Shown in pieces: positions 43,675-51,945 of a stretch of 64,000 bases of DNA. The stretch lies in contig JAWKTX010000003.1 in NCBI GenBank assembly GCA_041398825.1, forward strand, positions 310,001 through 374,000. The letters run 5' to 3'. Every line of letters begins with the position of its first letter. The first letter of the stretch is position 1. The notes beneath the pieces were generated by a model. It saw only the letters and a program-made list of their open reading frames with translations. It was not told the origin of the DNA and ran no database searches. A program made the translations under genes and the position numbers. The DNA comes from Planctomycetaceae bacterium (GTDB lineage: Bacteria > Planctomycetota > Planctomycetia > Planctomycetales > Planctomycetaceae).

Positions 43675-46600
43675 ATGCCCAAACGGACTCGGCCGTCGCT
43701 GGTCACACACATATGTTCTGTTTGTCTGACGTTCTTTCTGACCGCAGGCGTTGTTCGCGGTGAATGGCCTGAACATCGCGGCAATGTGCAACGGACTGGC
43801 TTTGTTGTTCAGTTGATTAAATCGCGAAGCTGGAACCCCGGCTGGATGCTTTCTGATTTCAACTCACCCGTTCCCGCATGGCCAGAAGCAGCTCGCGGCA
43901 GTTTGTGGCAGCGGCTGGACAAGATCGAACCACGCGTCACAGATGATTACGGAAATGTGCCGCTGATTGTCACTGACGACCATGGGCAGCAGCGGGTTCT
44001 GGTTGCATCCTCTGCCAACGATCGACTGATCTGCGTTAATGGCAAAGACGGATCACAGGTCTGGGAATTTGTGGCTCAGGCTCCCATCCGTTTCGCTCCC
44101 TCAGTCACGCAGGGCGTGGCTTTTCTGGCAGCCGACGACGGACATGTACGAGCTATTCGGATAACCGATGGAGCTGTCCTCTGGGACGTCAAAATCGGGC
44201 CGGACATGCCATGGATTCCTGGAAATCAGCGACTGATCAGCCCTCATCCCGTCCGAACATCAGCCACCGTAATCGACGGTCTGGTTTATGCCTGTGCCGG
44301 GTTGTTTCCGGGACAAGGCGTGTATGCTGTGGCATTGCAGGCCACCGATGGCAGCATCGTCTGGCGACGCAGAATTGACCAGTCTCCGCAGGGCTACCTG
44401 GTTGGCACTGACGACGATCGATTTATCGTGCCGTCCGGACGCGGTACCCCTTTTCTGATGGACGCACTGAATGGCCAGCGGCTGGAGAAACTTCCATCTC
44501 CTGGCGGCTCGTTCTGCATGCTGACACCCGATGCATTCTTTGCAGGACCCGGCAATCTAAAACGTGTCGAATCATTTCCGCGCACCAGCGGAATGGCTTT
44601 ACGAACCACGGATCAGGGAAAGCCGCAGATGCTGCCATTCGGCGGCCGCGCGGTGGCTGCTGGTTCCGGAAAAATCTGGATCGCCGATGGCAGGCAACTG
44701 ATATGCTACAACACCGCCCGAATTCTGAATCAGCAGGATGAAGCTGTTGAATGGACCGTTGACTGCCAACTGGACCAAACGCTGATCGTATCGGGCACAG
44801 ACCAAACAATGCGACTGTTTGTGGCAGATCAAAATCAGGTACTTGTATTCGACGCGCTGACCGGAAAGCAGCTGACCTCCACCACACTCGAAAGCACCGA
44901 TGAGCAAATCATGTATCTGGCAGTTTCCGGTCAACAGGAAACTAACAACCATCAAACGGATCCACTTCCAATCCACAAAGAACTGCTGGTTGCGACCACA
45001 AGCTCCGGTCGCATCTATTGCTGGCATGGCTCAGACAGAGCTGCAGATCCCTCCGAAAATACCCCGGCACTTAAAAGTGCCGCAGAATCTGACAATACAG
45101 ATTCACTCTGGACCAGCAATTCGCGCCTGGAGGTGGAAACAAGCGTCGTGGAAGATGATCAAACCCTGACCGCTGTTGGTCAGTATCTGGATCTGCTTCC
45201 GGTGGACGCCGGATTAGTTCTGGTGACTGCTGATTCTGAAGGCAAACTGTGCCGATCTCTGGCCAAGCAATCGCGGTTTCAAATCATTAATGTCGTGCGT
45301 CACCGGCAGAATTTTCAGCTGTGTCAATGCCTTCTGCATCAGCATGGTTTATATGGCAATCGTGTGACTGTACGGCACGTTCCTGATGATCAACCCTTGC
45401 CGTTTGCGACAGGCATCTTCAATGCTGTCATTCAGATCAATCCTGCTGATCGTACGCGGCAGGAACTAACGCGGCTGCTTGTCCCTGGCACCGGCTGGCT
45501 GTTCCCTGCACAGGAATCTCCGATCTCGGCGCCAGGCTCTGACGATGTCGGAGTTTGGCGACATCAGTATGGTTCGCCGGCCAACGAAGCCGCCGCTCAG
45601 GATGCAGCGATTGGTACAGCCACTGACTTTCAACTGCACTGGTTTGGCGGTGTGGGACCACGAAGAATGCCGGACCGCCACCTGCGCGGACCTGCTCCAC
45701 TGGCAGCGGGTTCGGCATTGATCATGCAGGCCGACGAGCGTTTAATCGGCGTGGATCCGGCAAACGGATTCGAGCGGTGGCAACTGGATCTGCCGAAAGA
45801 TTCGATGAGATATGTGACACCTTTTGACTGTGGTTACTGCTGCCTGACAAAAGATGGAAGAACTCTGTACGCCGCCACATCAGAATCCATCTGGAAAGTC
45901 GACGCCCTCCGCGGTCAGGTGACTGACACACTACCAATGCCGGAAATCGAAGCCTCCAATATATGGGGCTCGCTGAGATTTGGTTATCTGGCAGAATGCA
46001 ACCAAGCCCTGCTGGTCACGTGCATGAAATCGTCTGCGCCGCGGCTGGCGCTGGATCCCGTACAGGCTCGGCTGAGCTACTCCGACCAGGACTACAACTC
46101 GCAACGACCTTTGGTCTGCAGTCGCCTGTTCGCGCGGCTGACTCCGGACGGTACTGTCAGCTGGAATTATGTCCGCGGCACGATCGTCAATAGTTCCATC
46201 ACCGCCGTAGAGACACCTTCACGCGTTCTGTTTGTCGAAGGTCGCAGCGATGCGTGTCTGCAGCATGAATCCGACCGCATACCGCTGCCTGTGATCATGC
46301 AAGATGCGTTTTTGGTCTGCCTGGACGCCGACACCGGACAGACCATCTGGGAACAAAGAATCGAATGGCCCGAAGCAAAGAACATGCTGTTCACTCAGAC
46401 CGACGGCGAACTGGTCACCCTTGTTTCGTCAGCGAGTAACGAACAGACAGAAACTGCCGGGTACCAGATTCGAGTACATCAACTGCAGTCCGGCGAACTG
46501 GTATGGCAGGCTCAGCACCAGCACATCCGCAAAGGCCTGTACCACGGCGAACAGATCCACCACCCGGTGATCCTGCGGCAACCTGATCAGGATCCGCTGC

Positions 46601-46986
46601 TGGTGGTTGAGCCGTATTTGTACGATTTGAAGACGGGCGTTCGCCTAGTACCCACGGGCGCAGAACAGGACTGGTCCCTGCGCAGACCTGGTCACAGTTG
46701 CGGCAGTCTTTCCGGCGCTGGCCAGTGTCTGTTCTTTCGAGCCACCAATCCCACTTTTCTGAATCTTCACTCGCCCCAGCCAGACAGTTATTCATCGCTG
46801 GCCCCCAGTCGACCGGGTTGCTGGATTAATATCATTCCTGCACACGGGCGATTATTGATTCCGGAAGCCAGCGCCAGCTGCGTCTGCAACTTTCCTCTTC
46901 AAACGTCCATGGCTTTTACGCCCGGCACCCCTGTTCTCCTGGACGATGTTGAAGTCACCAGCACCGCATCAGCCAGCGTCGATTAA
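43675..46986 (+). CDS. Secreted PQQ/BamB-like beta-propeller protein
   Basis: The protein has 1103 residues from the ATG at 43675, where GAGGA precedes. A signal peptide (LTFFLTAGVVRG) is followed at once by EWPEHRGNVQRTG, the usual opening of PQQ-repeat proteins of this phylum. About 1000 residues of repeated 8-bladed-propeller-type units (VCVNGKDGSQVWEF, LQATDGSIVWRRR, LVCLDADTGQTIWEQR) follow. No catalytic PQQ-dehydrogenase residues are recognised, so it may be structural or regulatory. It follows the lipoprotein gene on the same strand after 220 bp. Confidence 0.82.
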   Translation: MPKRTRPSLVTHICSVCLTFFLTAGVVRGEWPEHRGNVQRTGFVVQLIKSRSWNPGWMLSDFNSPVPAWPEAARGSLWQRLDKIEPRVTDDYGNVPLIVTDDHGQQRVLVASSANDRLICVNGKDGSQVWEFVAQAPIRFAPSVTQGVAFLAADDGHVRAIRITDGAVLWDVKIGPDMPWIPGNQRLISPHPVRTSATVIDGLVYACAGLFPGQGVYAVALQATDGSIVWRRRIDQSPQGYLVGTDDDRFIVPSGRGTPFLMDALNGQRLEKLPSPGGSFCMLTPDAFFAGPGNLKRVESFPRTSGMALRTTDQGKPQMLPFGGRAVAAGSGKIWIADGRQLICYNTARILNQQDEAVEWTVDCQLDQTLIVSGTDQTMRLFVADQNQVLVFDALTGKQLTSTTLESTDEQIMYLAVSGQQETNNHQTDPLPIHKELLVATTSSGRIYCWHGSDRAADPSENTPALKSAAESDNTDSLWTSNSRLEVETSVVEDDQTLTAVGQYLDLLPVDAGLVLVTADSEGKLCRSLAKQSRFQIINVVRHRQNFQLCQCLLHQHGLYGNRVTVRHVPDDQPLPFATGIFNAVIQINPADRTRQELTRLLVPGTGWLFPAQESPISAPGSDDVGVWRHQYGSPANEAAAQDAAIGTATDFQLHWFGGVGPRRMPDRHLRGPAPLAAGSALIMQADERLIGVDPANGFERWQLDLPKDSMRYVTPFDCGYCCLTKDGRTLYAATSESIWKVDALRGQVTDTLPMPEIEASNIWGSLRFGYLAECNQALLVTCMKSSAPRLALDPVQARLSYSDQDYNSQRPLVCSRLFARLTPDGTVSWNYVRGTIVNSSITAVETPSRVLFVEGRSDACLQHESDRIPLPVIMQDAFLVCLDADTGQTIWEQRIEWPEAKNMLFTQTDGELVTLVSSASNEQTETAGYQIRVHQLQSGELVWQAQHQHIRKGLYHGEQIHHPVILRQPDQDPLLVVEPYLYDLKTGVRLVPTGAEQDWSLRRPGHSCGSLSGAGQCLFFRATNPTFLNLHSPQPDSYSSLAPSRPGCWINIIPAHGRLLIPEASASCVCNFPLQTSMAFTPGTPVLLDDVEVTSTASASVD

Positions 46987-47062
46987 CGAATTCGCCGCTG
47001 GCCCCGGATGGTTTCGCAATCGCAACTCGTCAAGCCAGCCATCGACTCTTACGAACCCGGTG

Positions 47063-47230
47063 CTACTGACACTTGACCAGCACTCGCCCGACAGACTTCC
47101 CAGCCAGCAACTGCTCGGCGGCCGACTGCACCTGATTCAGGCTGATGACTCGAGTGATCGACAGCAGGTTTTCAAAATCCAGATCAATTGCCAGCCTTTG
47201 CCACGCTCGATCGCGAAGCTCCATCGCAGA
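47063..47230 (-). pseudogene. AcuI/YhdH-like oxidoreductase, C-terminal remnant
   Basis: On the minus strand 47230-47063 reads VSAMELRDRAWQRLAIDLDF, then ISLNQVQSAAEQLLAG and GKSVGRVLVK before a TAG stop. The AWQRL-x-x-DL and GRxLVK ends match the C-terminus of YhdH/AcuI-type (acrylyl-CoA reductase, MDR family) proteins. The N-terminal 270 or so residues are missing: the next base, 47231, starts the REP-associated element. A former gene was evidently cut here. Confidence 0.7.
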
Positions 47231-47236
47231 CACAAG

Positions 47237-47262
47237 AAGGTATCGGGAACCGTTTATTTGAC
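47237..47262 (-). repeat. REP-like flank, left of transposase
   Basis: The minus strand reads GTCAAATAAACGGTTCCCG, then ATACC. It overlaps the transposase stop codon (TAA at 47256-47254). It pairs as an inverted repeat with 47956-47980. Confidence 0.75.
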
Positions 47263-47925
47263 TCTTGGTCGTCCCTGGGGGCGGGTGGTGATTTCGAGGC
47301 CCAGTTTTCGAGTCGCTTTGGTTGCCCATGTTTCGTCTCCAAACGGTGAGCCTCGATTGACGCTGCGACGCAGGGCCGCGAGTTCGGCGTCCGTCTGAGG
47401 CGAATTGACATGCTCCAGCCAGCCAGCAGTTCGCCGCACAGGCCATGCCGACAGCAGGTTCTTTTCTGCCGCCGTTCCCGACGACCAGCGATACAGACTG
47501 CTCCAGCGCCAGTCGTCCGCACGCTTCACCAGATTCGCACGCAAAGCATTGCGTTCCACATACCGGCAGACCGTCAGAAGGTGACCATCGTCCTGCACCG
47601 GGAAGGATTTGAATCGCCCCTGGTAGACGTGCCCTGACCCCGTCGATTTGCGATGCGCGTGCCAACGCTGCGTGTGAGTCAGTGTCAGCCAGCCAACAAA
47701 GCGAGACAACTCATCATCTTCCTGAGGCCACACCACCAGGTGCCAGTGATTTTCCATCAGGCAATACGAAAGCAGCCGAGTCCCCGTCCGGGCAACAGCT
47801 TCCTGAAGCACCGTCTCAAACGCGATGAAGTCTTCATCCTTCGTGAAGATCGGCATCCGCGCGTTCGCACGGTTCAGCACATGATAAACCCAACCACCCG
47901 GAGCTAATCGTTTTGGTCGTCCCAT
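47254..47925 (-). CDS. REP-associated tyrosine transposase (IS200/Y1-type)
   Basis: The protein has 223 residues. It is a Y1/HUH single-strand DNA transposase: LAPGGWVYHVLNRANAR at the start, the HUH motif in CLMENHWHLVVWPQ, GRFKSFPVQDDGHLL, and the catalytic-Tyr region VCRYVERNALRANLV. The last third (SPFGDETWATKATRKLGLEI) is typical of the RAYT subgroup. RAYTs act on REP sequences, and two sit in inverted orientation at the ends of this gene. The gene starts on the minus strand at 47925. Whether the element still moves is unknown. Confidence 0.92.
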   Translation of the reverse strand: MGRPKRLAPGGWVYHVLNRANARMPIFTKDEDFIAFETVLQEAVARTGTRLLSYCLMENHWHLVVWPQEDDELSRFVGWLTLTHTQRWHAHRKSTGSGHVYQGRFKSFPVQDDGHLLTVCRYVERNALRANLVKRADDWRWSSLYRWSSGTAAEKNLLSAWPVRRTAGWLEHVNSPQTDAELAALRRSVNRGSPFGDETWATKATRKLGLEITTRPQGRPRVK

Positions 47926-47955
47926 TACAAGACGATAATCAATTCACTCGCAGTT

Positions 47956-48005
47956 GTCAATAAACGGTTCCTGACACCTTTTGTGCTTCCTGACACCTTT
48001 TGTGC
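47956..48005 (+). repeat. REP-like flank with 19-bp tandem duplication
   Basis: GTCAATAAACGGTTCCTGAC begins the right REP at 47956. The 19-bp unit TTCCTGACACCTTTTGTGC is present twice in tandem (47968-47986 and 47987-48005). The core matches the copies at 40749 and, inverted, at 56034-56060. Confidence 0.8.
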
Positions 48006-48046
48006 TTCCGGGGCAGACAAGCAAAGGGAGTGCCTCGTGAATATGA

Positions 48047-49951
48047 TCAGCGGTTTTCGAAACTCAGCGGGCCTGAGCAGTCTGGCCGGTCTTCGCGGGC
48101 TGGATGCTCAGGCCGCGAGGATTCCGGCTGCCAATGGGGCCAGATGGCGGCGTGACCGCTGTTCATTGCAGTGATCGTCGTTACTTTTTTGTCCGCCAGT
48201 GTCATCACGCAGAGTTGCCTGACGCCTTTGAGTTTGCATCCGTAGAGCAACTGCGTCCCGTCGTGAGACGGCTGAGGATGATAGTGCTGTGTGCCTGCAA
48301 CTGATGTTGTTAACTGTTCGATGGCGCCATCCAGTCTCGCCGCAAACAGTTCTGTATTGTCACCAGCTTTAGCCGTATAAAAAACAGACTGGCTGTCTAT
48401 TGACCAGACAGGCGTGTCACTGCTGCCGCCATGAAAGTCCGGGACGTCAAGGAATTCCGCGACTCCTCGATAGCCGTTTCGATCGGCCAGTTTTCTTGAT
48501 TCGCTGCCGTCAGCTCGAACGATGAATGGATGGCAGTTGTTATGTTCGCCGCTGACGAACAGGACCCACTTTCCGTCGGGTGACCATGTCGGTCCGAAAT
48601 TGAAGGGATTGCCGGTCTGGATCTGTGTTGTACTGGATCCATCCGCATTGGCCAGATAAACCTGATAGTCCTTGTGATACGCAATTCGACGGCCGTCGCT
48701 GGAGCTTGAAAAGCCGTAAGTGAACTGCGTCGATCCGGATGTTAAATCCGTCTTGTTGTGCCCGTCGCGATCCATGCGAAATGGATGCGAGTTTCCATCG
48801 ATCAGCGCAGTGAACCCAAGCCGTGTGTCATCGTTTGGCCAGAAGAAAAGTCCTCCGTTGTAAAAGCTGACTCGATCCACACTTGTCACATTCTGAGTCT
48901 CGCCAGTATCGATGGCGACAAGATACGAATCCAGCAGCCAGCCTTCCTTTGTGAAGTGGAACCCTCTGCGTTCCTCTTCAATCGCAGCATTCCGGGGACT
49001 CTGCCAGCCTCGGGCGACAATCGCGGTCCTGCCGTCCGGTGACCATCCGGCAAACTGAGTCCATGCATCCGGATCAGTGGCAAGGTTGGCATTGATTTCT
49101 CGATCGTCAGTTCCGTCCGAATTCATAACGTGAGCACGCATCGTGCGAATATTGGCGTGTCGCCCGCCCGGTAGATTTGTCTGCATGGCTGTGTAGCCGA
49201 TCAGCGAACGCCGTTGAGCCAGTAAACCGGATTGGCGTTTGATGGCTGTGATGATGGAACTGGCGATAGCCTGCATCCCTCTGTCGCCGGGATGGCCAGC
49301 AACACCCGCATGATCGATCTGCCGTTCTGATCGTGCCATGTTCGATTCGTCGCGTCCAAGTTCATGGATGTCGATGAACGTGACATTTGCCCTCACCGCT
49401 GCCTGCTGCATGATGCTGTCTTTGGTTGCATTCTCCCAGAACGATCCGCGTACAAAGATGGTCGGTTGACTGTCGTTTTGCAGTGCCAGAAGTAAATCGA
49501 GGACGGCTTTCCCGAAGGCCGACCTGGCTTCATCCGTCGTGGGTTCTGATACATTTTCGCCGATCGCGACGATGATGATGTCTGCCTGAAACGCAATTTC
49601 GTCTTTCAGACCCAGGGCGATATTGTAGGTGGCATAGCCGCGTTCAAAGTCAGCAATATTCTTCACTCGAACCTGAGGTCTGCTCCCCGATGCTGATTCG
49701 ATGAAGTCGGTCACCAAATGTACATAGTCTTTATCGCCTGAACTGGCAGCCATGCCCCAGTTGCCGGTCCAGCCGATATTCGGTGCGGGGCCATGCAGTG
49801 TGATGCTGTTGCCGAGGTATAGAATCTTCTCTGCCGGCAGTCGCCCCACTCTCGGAGTGCTGCCAGGATCTGCAGCCCGGTCGTCGGCTGCGAGAAAAGC
49901 TGCATTCGCAATCGACGCGAGCAACAAAACGACAATGAATGACGGTTTCAA
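48047..49951 (-). CDS. SGNH-hydrolase and TolB-like propeller fusion, secreted
   Basis: The protein has 634 residues from a TTG at 49951 (MKPSFIVVLLLASIANAAFL), chosen for AGGA eight nt upstream and the clean signal peptide. The frame is open to 50047. Residues 40-250 are an SGNH/GDSL-type esterase: LYLGNSITLHGPAP (block I Ser), SEPTTDEARSAFG region and DHAGVAGHPGDRG (Asp/His block V). Residues 270-620 are WD40/TolB-like beta-propeller repeats: FAGWSPDGRTAIVARG, SSSSDGRRIAYHKDY, GPTWSPDGKWVLFVSGEH. An esterase joined to a TolB propeller is unusual. Substrate is unknown, perhaps a carbohydrate ester. Confidence 0.83.
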   Translation of the reverse strand: MKPSFIVVLLLASIANAAFLAADDRAADPGSTPRVGRLPAEKILYLGNSITLHGPAPNIGWTGNWGMAASSGDKDYVHLVTDFIESASGSRPQVRVKNIADFERGYATYNIALGLKDEIAFQADIIIVAIGENVSEPTTDEARSAFGKAVLDLLLALQNDSQPTIFVRGSFWENATKDSIMQQAAVRANVTFIDIHELGRDESNMARSERQIDHAGVAGHPGDRGMQAIASSIITAIKRQSGLLAQRRSLIGYTAMQTNLPGGRHANIRTMRAHVMNSDGTDDREINANLATDPDAWTQFAGWSPDGRTAIVARGWQSPRNAAIEEERRGFHFTKEGWLLDSYLVAIDTGETQNVTSVDRVSFYNGGLFFWPNDDTRLGFTALIDGNSHPFRMDRDGHNKTDLTSGSTQFTYGFSSSSDGRRIAYHKDYQVYLANADGSSTTQIQTGNPFNFGPTWSPDGKWVLFVSGEHNNCHPFIVRADGSESRKLADRNGYRGVAEFLDVPDFHGGSSDTPVWSIDSQSVFYTAKAGDNTELFAARLDGAIEQLTTSVAGTQHYHPQPSHDGTQLLYGCKLKGVRQLCVMTLADKKVTTITAMNSGHAAIWPHWQPESSRPEHPAREDRPDCSGPLSFENR

Positions 49952-50302
49952 GATTCTGTTCCTGTTCGAGGATTCCGATACGCAGATTGCTTTTGAGATC
50001 AGGAATTGGTCAACGTGGTACTGTGCGTTGTGCTGATCGTTATACATTGACCAATTGACCTTGAACCAGTGTCATGGCAAGTTTGTGGTAAGGTGAGCAG
50101 TCAGTTCCGAATTCCTGGCCTCGCAGATTGCGCCTGGTGACGTGTTGAACCCTGCGGGACGATTTGCCATGGATCCACAACAATCGCCAGTATGGATTTG
50201 TTGCAAAGTGTGTTTGTGCGTACGCTTTCACTCGGCTGTTCGTGATCTTGTGATCTCTATGGTTATCTGCCTTTGGCCTTTGAATCCAACGGGAGTTTGA
50301 GG
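49952..50302. other. Divergent intergenic region with TTGACC repeats
   Basis: About 350 bp between divergent secreted-protein genes. TTGACC occurs at 50047-50052 and again at 50055-50060, and TTGAACC at 50061-50067. This could be a regulator binding site. No gene is supported. Confidence 0.35.
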
Positions 50303-51928
50303 ATGTTTCGAAACAGTGCCTCCGCAGGAACTGTCCTGCTGCTCATTGTTGCTGCGTTGCCTGGTGGGGCATTCGAATGCGGTGCTGCAGCGAATGGGAT
50401 GGATGGCGGAGCCTTCGAGACTCTGCCCAAAGAGTTTCCCGGTTCGAAATCCGACTGGTATGGTTTCGAACGATCCGAATTCGAAGTGGACGGTCGGCCG
50501 GTGATTGTCGTTGCTCCCAAGACGGAAGCTGAAGGGCGTCCGTGGGTTTGGCACGGCGAATTCTTTGGACACAAACCTGCCCCGGATATCGAACTGCTGC
50601 ACCGGGGATTCCATATCGTCTACATGCGAGTTCCCGACATGCTGGGAGCCCCGAAGGCAGTCGAGCACTGGAATGCTTTATACGCAGAACTGACTGGTCG
50701 GTATGGCTTCGCAAAGAAGGCGGCTCTGGTTGGGCTCAGCCGTGGCGGGCTGTACTGCTACAACTGGGCGATCGCAAATCCTGATCGAGTTGCCTGCATT
50801 TACGCCGACGCAGCGGTCTGTGATTTCAAGAGCTGGCCAGGCGGCAAAGGTACCGGAAAAGGCAGCCCTCGCGACTGGAAGCTGGTTATGGATGTCTATG
50901 GCTTTTCATCCGAGCAGGAAGCTCTCGACTACAGGGGCAACCCGGTTGACCAACTTAAGCCGCTGGCTGAAGCCGGTGTTCCGCTGCTGCATGTTTACGG
51001 TGATGCCGATGATGTTGTCCCGTGGGACGAAAACACGGGAATCGTCGCAGAGCGTTACAGGGCGATGAATGGTGACATCACACTGATCGCCAAGCCTGGA
51101 GTCAATCATCATCCACATGGTCTGGACGATCCCACGCCGATTGTCGAATTCATTGAACGACACAGTCGACTGCGAAACAAGGGTGACTCAGGAAGTCTGC
51201 GCCTTCGTGTGCTGTGTTACAATATCCACCATGCCGAAGGAGTGGATGGCAGGCTGGATGTTGAACGCATCGCACGAGTCATCCAGTCTGAACGTCCGGA
51301 TCTTGTATCTCTGCAGGAGGTTGATCAAACGGTTGATCGAACCGACAAGGTCAATCAGCCGGATGAACTTGCTCGCCTGACGGGCTATCGAGTTCTCTTT
51401 GGAGCCAACATTGAGCTTCAGGGCGGACATTATGGGAATGCGATCCTTTCGCGATGGCCGGCTGCGCAGCACACGAACCACTTGCTGCCTTGTCTGGAAA
51501 ACGGTGAGCAAAGAGGCATTCTGGATGCGTCATTTCGGTTGCCTACCGAGTCAACCGTGCGACTTCTGGCGACGCATTTTGATCACCGACCGAATCATGC
51601 CGAACGCGAATTATCGGCGCAATTTGCAAATGACCTGCTGAGCGGGAATTCCAAGCAGCCAACCATTCTCGCGGGCGATCTGAACGCAGTGCTCGAAAGC
51701 AAAACGCTTGCGACTCTGCTGACTCAATGGCAATCCACAACCGGCACCGATCCGCTCGCAACAATCCCCGTCTCTGAACCGAATCGTCAAATCGACTTCA
51801 TCCTCTTCCGGCCCGCCTCCGCGTGGCACCTCATCGAGTGCCGAGTTCTTCCGGAAGCAGTTGCATCCGATCACCGAGCCATCATGGCTGTGATCGAGCT
51901 GAAGCCATTGAATTCATTAGTTCACTGA
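50303..51928 (+). CDS. Alpha/beta hydrolase and EEP-domain fusion, secreted
   Basis: The protein has 541 residues from the ATG at 50303, preceded by GGGAG. A signal peptide (AGTVLLLIVAALPGGAFECG) leads to an alpha/beta hydrolase at about 30-290 with oxyanion region VWHGEFFGHKP, nucleophile Ser in GLSRGGLYCYN and Asp/His in YGDADDVVPW / GVNHHPHGLDD. After RLRNKGDSGSL an endonuclease/exonuclease/phosphatase domain follows at about 300-541: LCYNIHHAEGVDG, SLQEVDQTVDRTD, THFDHRPNHAERE, ILAGDLNAVL and the DHRAIMAVI end. The two hydrolase types are fused end to end. It is secreted and probably degrades phosphate or sulfate esters of polysaccharides, or nucleotides. Confidence 0.85.
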   Translation: MFRNSASAGTVLLLIVAALPGGAFECGAAANGMDGGAFETLPKEFPGSKSDWYGFERSEFEVDGRPVIVVAPKTEAEGRPWVWHGEFFGHKPAPDIELLHRGFHIVYMRVPDMLGAPKAVEHWNALYAELTGRYGFAKKAALVGLSRGGLYCYNWAIANPDRVACIYADAAVCDFKSWPGGKGTGKGSPRDWKLVMDVYGFSSEQEALDYRGNPVDQLKPLAEAGVPLLHVYGDADDVVPWDENTGIVAERYRAMNGDITLIAKPGVNHHPHGLDDPTPIVEFIERHSRLRNKGDSGSLRLRVLCYNIHHAEGVDGRLDVERIARVIQSERPDLVSLQEVDQTVDRTDKVNQPDELARLTGYRVLFGANIELQGGHYGNAILSRWPAAQHTNHLLPCLENGEQRGILDASFRLPTESTVRLLATHFDHRPNHAERELSAQFANDLLSGNSKQPTILAGDLNAVLESKTLATLLTQWQSTTGTDPLATIPVSEPNRQIDFILFRPASAWHLIECRVLPEAVASDHRAIMAVIELKPLNSLVH

Positions 51929-51945
51929 ATTGTATTCACCGGATT

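Larger units (their letters stand above)
47231..47987. mobile_element. REP-associated transposase unit (REPtron-like)
   Basis: A tyrosine transposase gene of 672 bp is flanked by REP-like sequences in opposite orientation: CACAAGAAGGTATCGGGAAC at 47231-47250 on the left, and its near-complement ending TTTTGTGC at 47979-47986 on the right. The core TAAACGGTTCC is shared. The total length is about 757 bp. Its left edge abuts the AcuI remnant. Confidence 0.75.

Noticed and set aside
46946..47398. 150-codon plus-strand frame over the AcuI remnant and the transposase end
   Set aside because: It lies across the end of the PQQ gene, the remnant and the REP flank, without a domain pattern.
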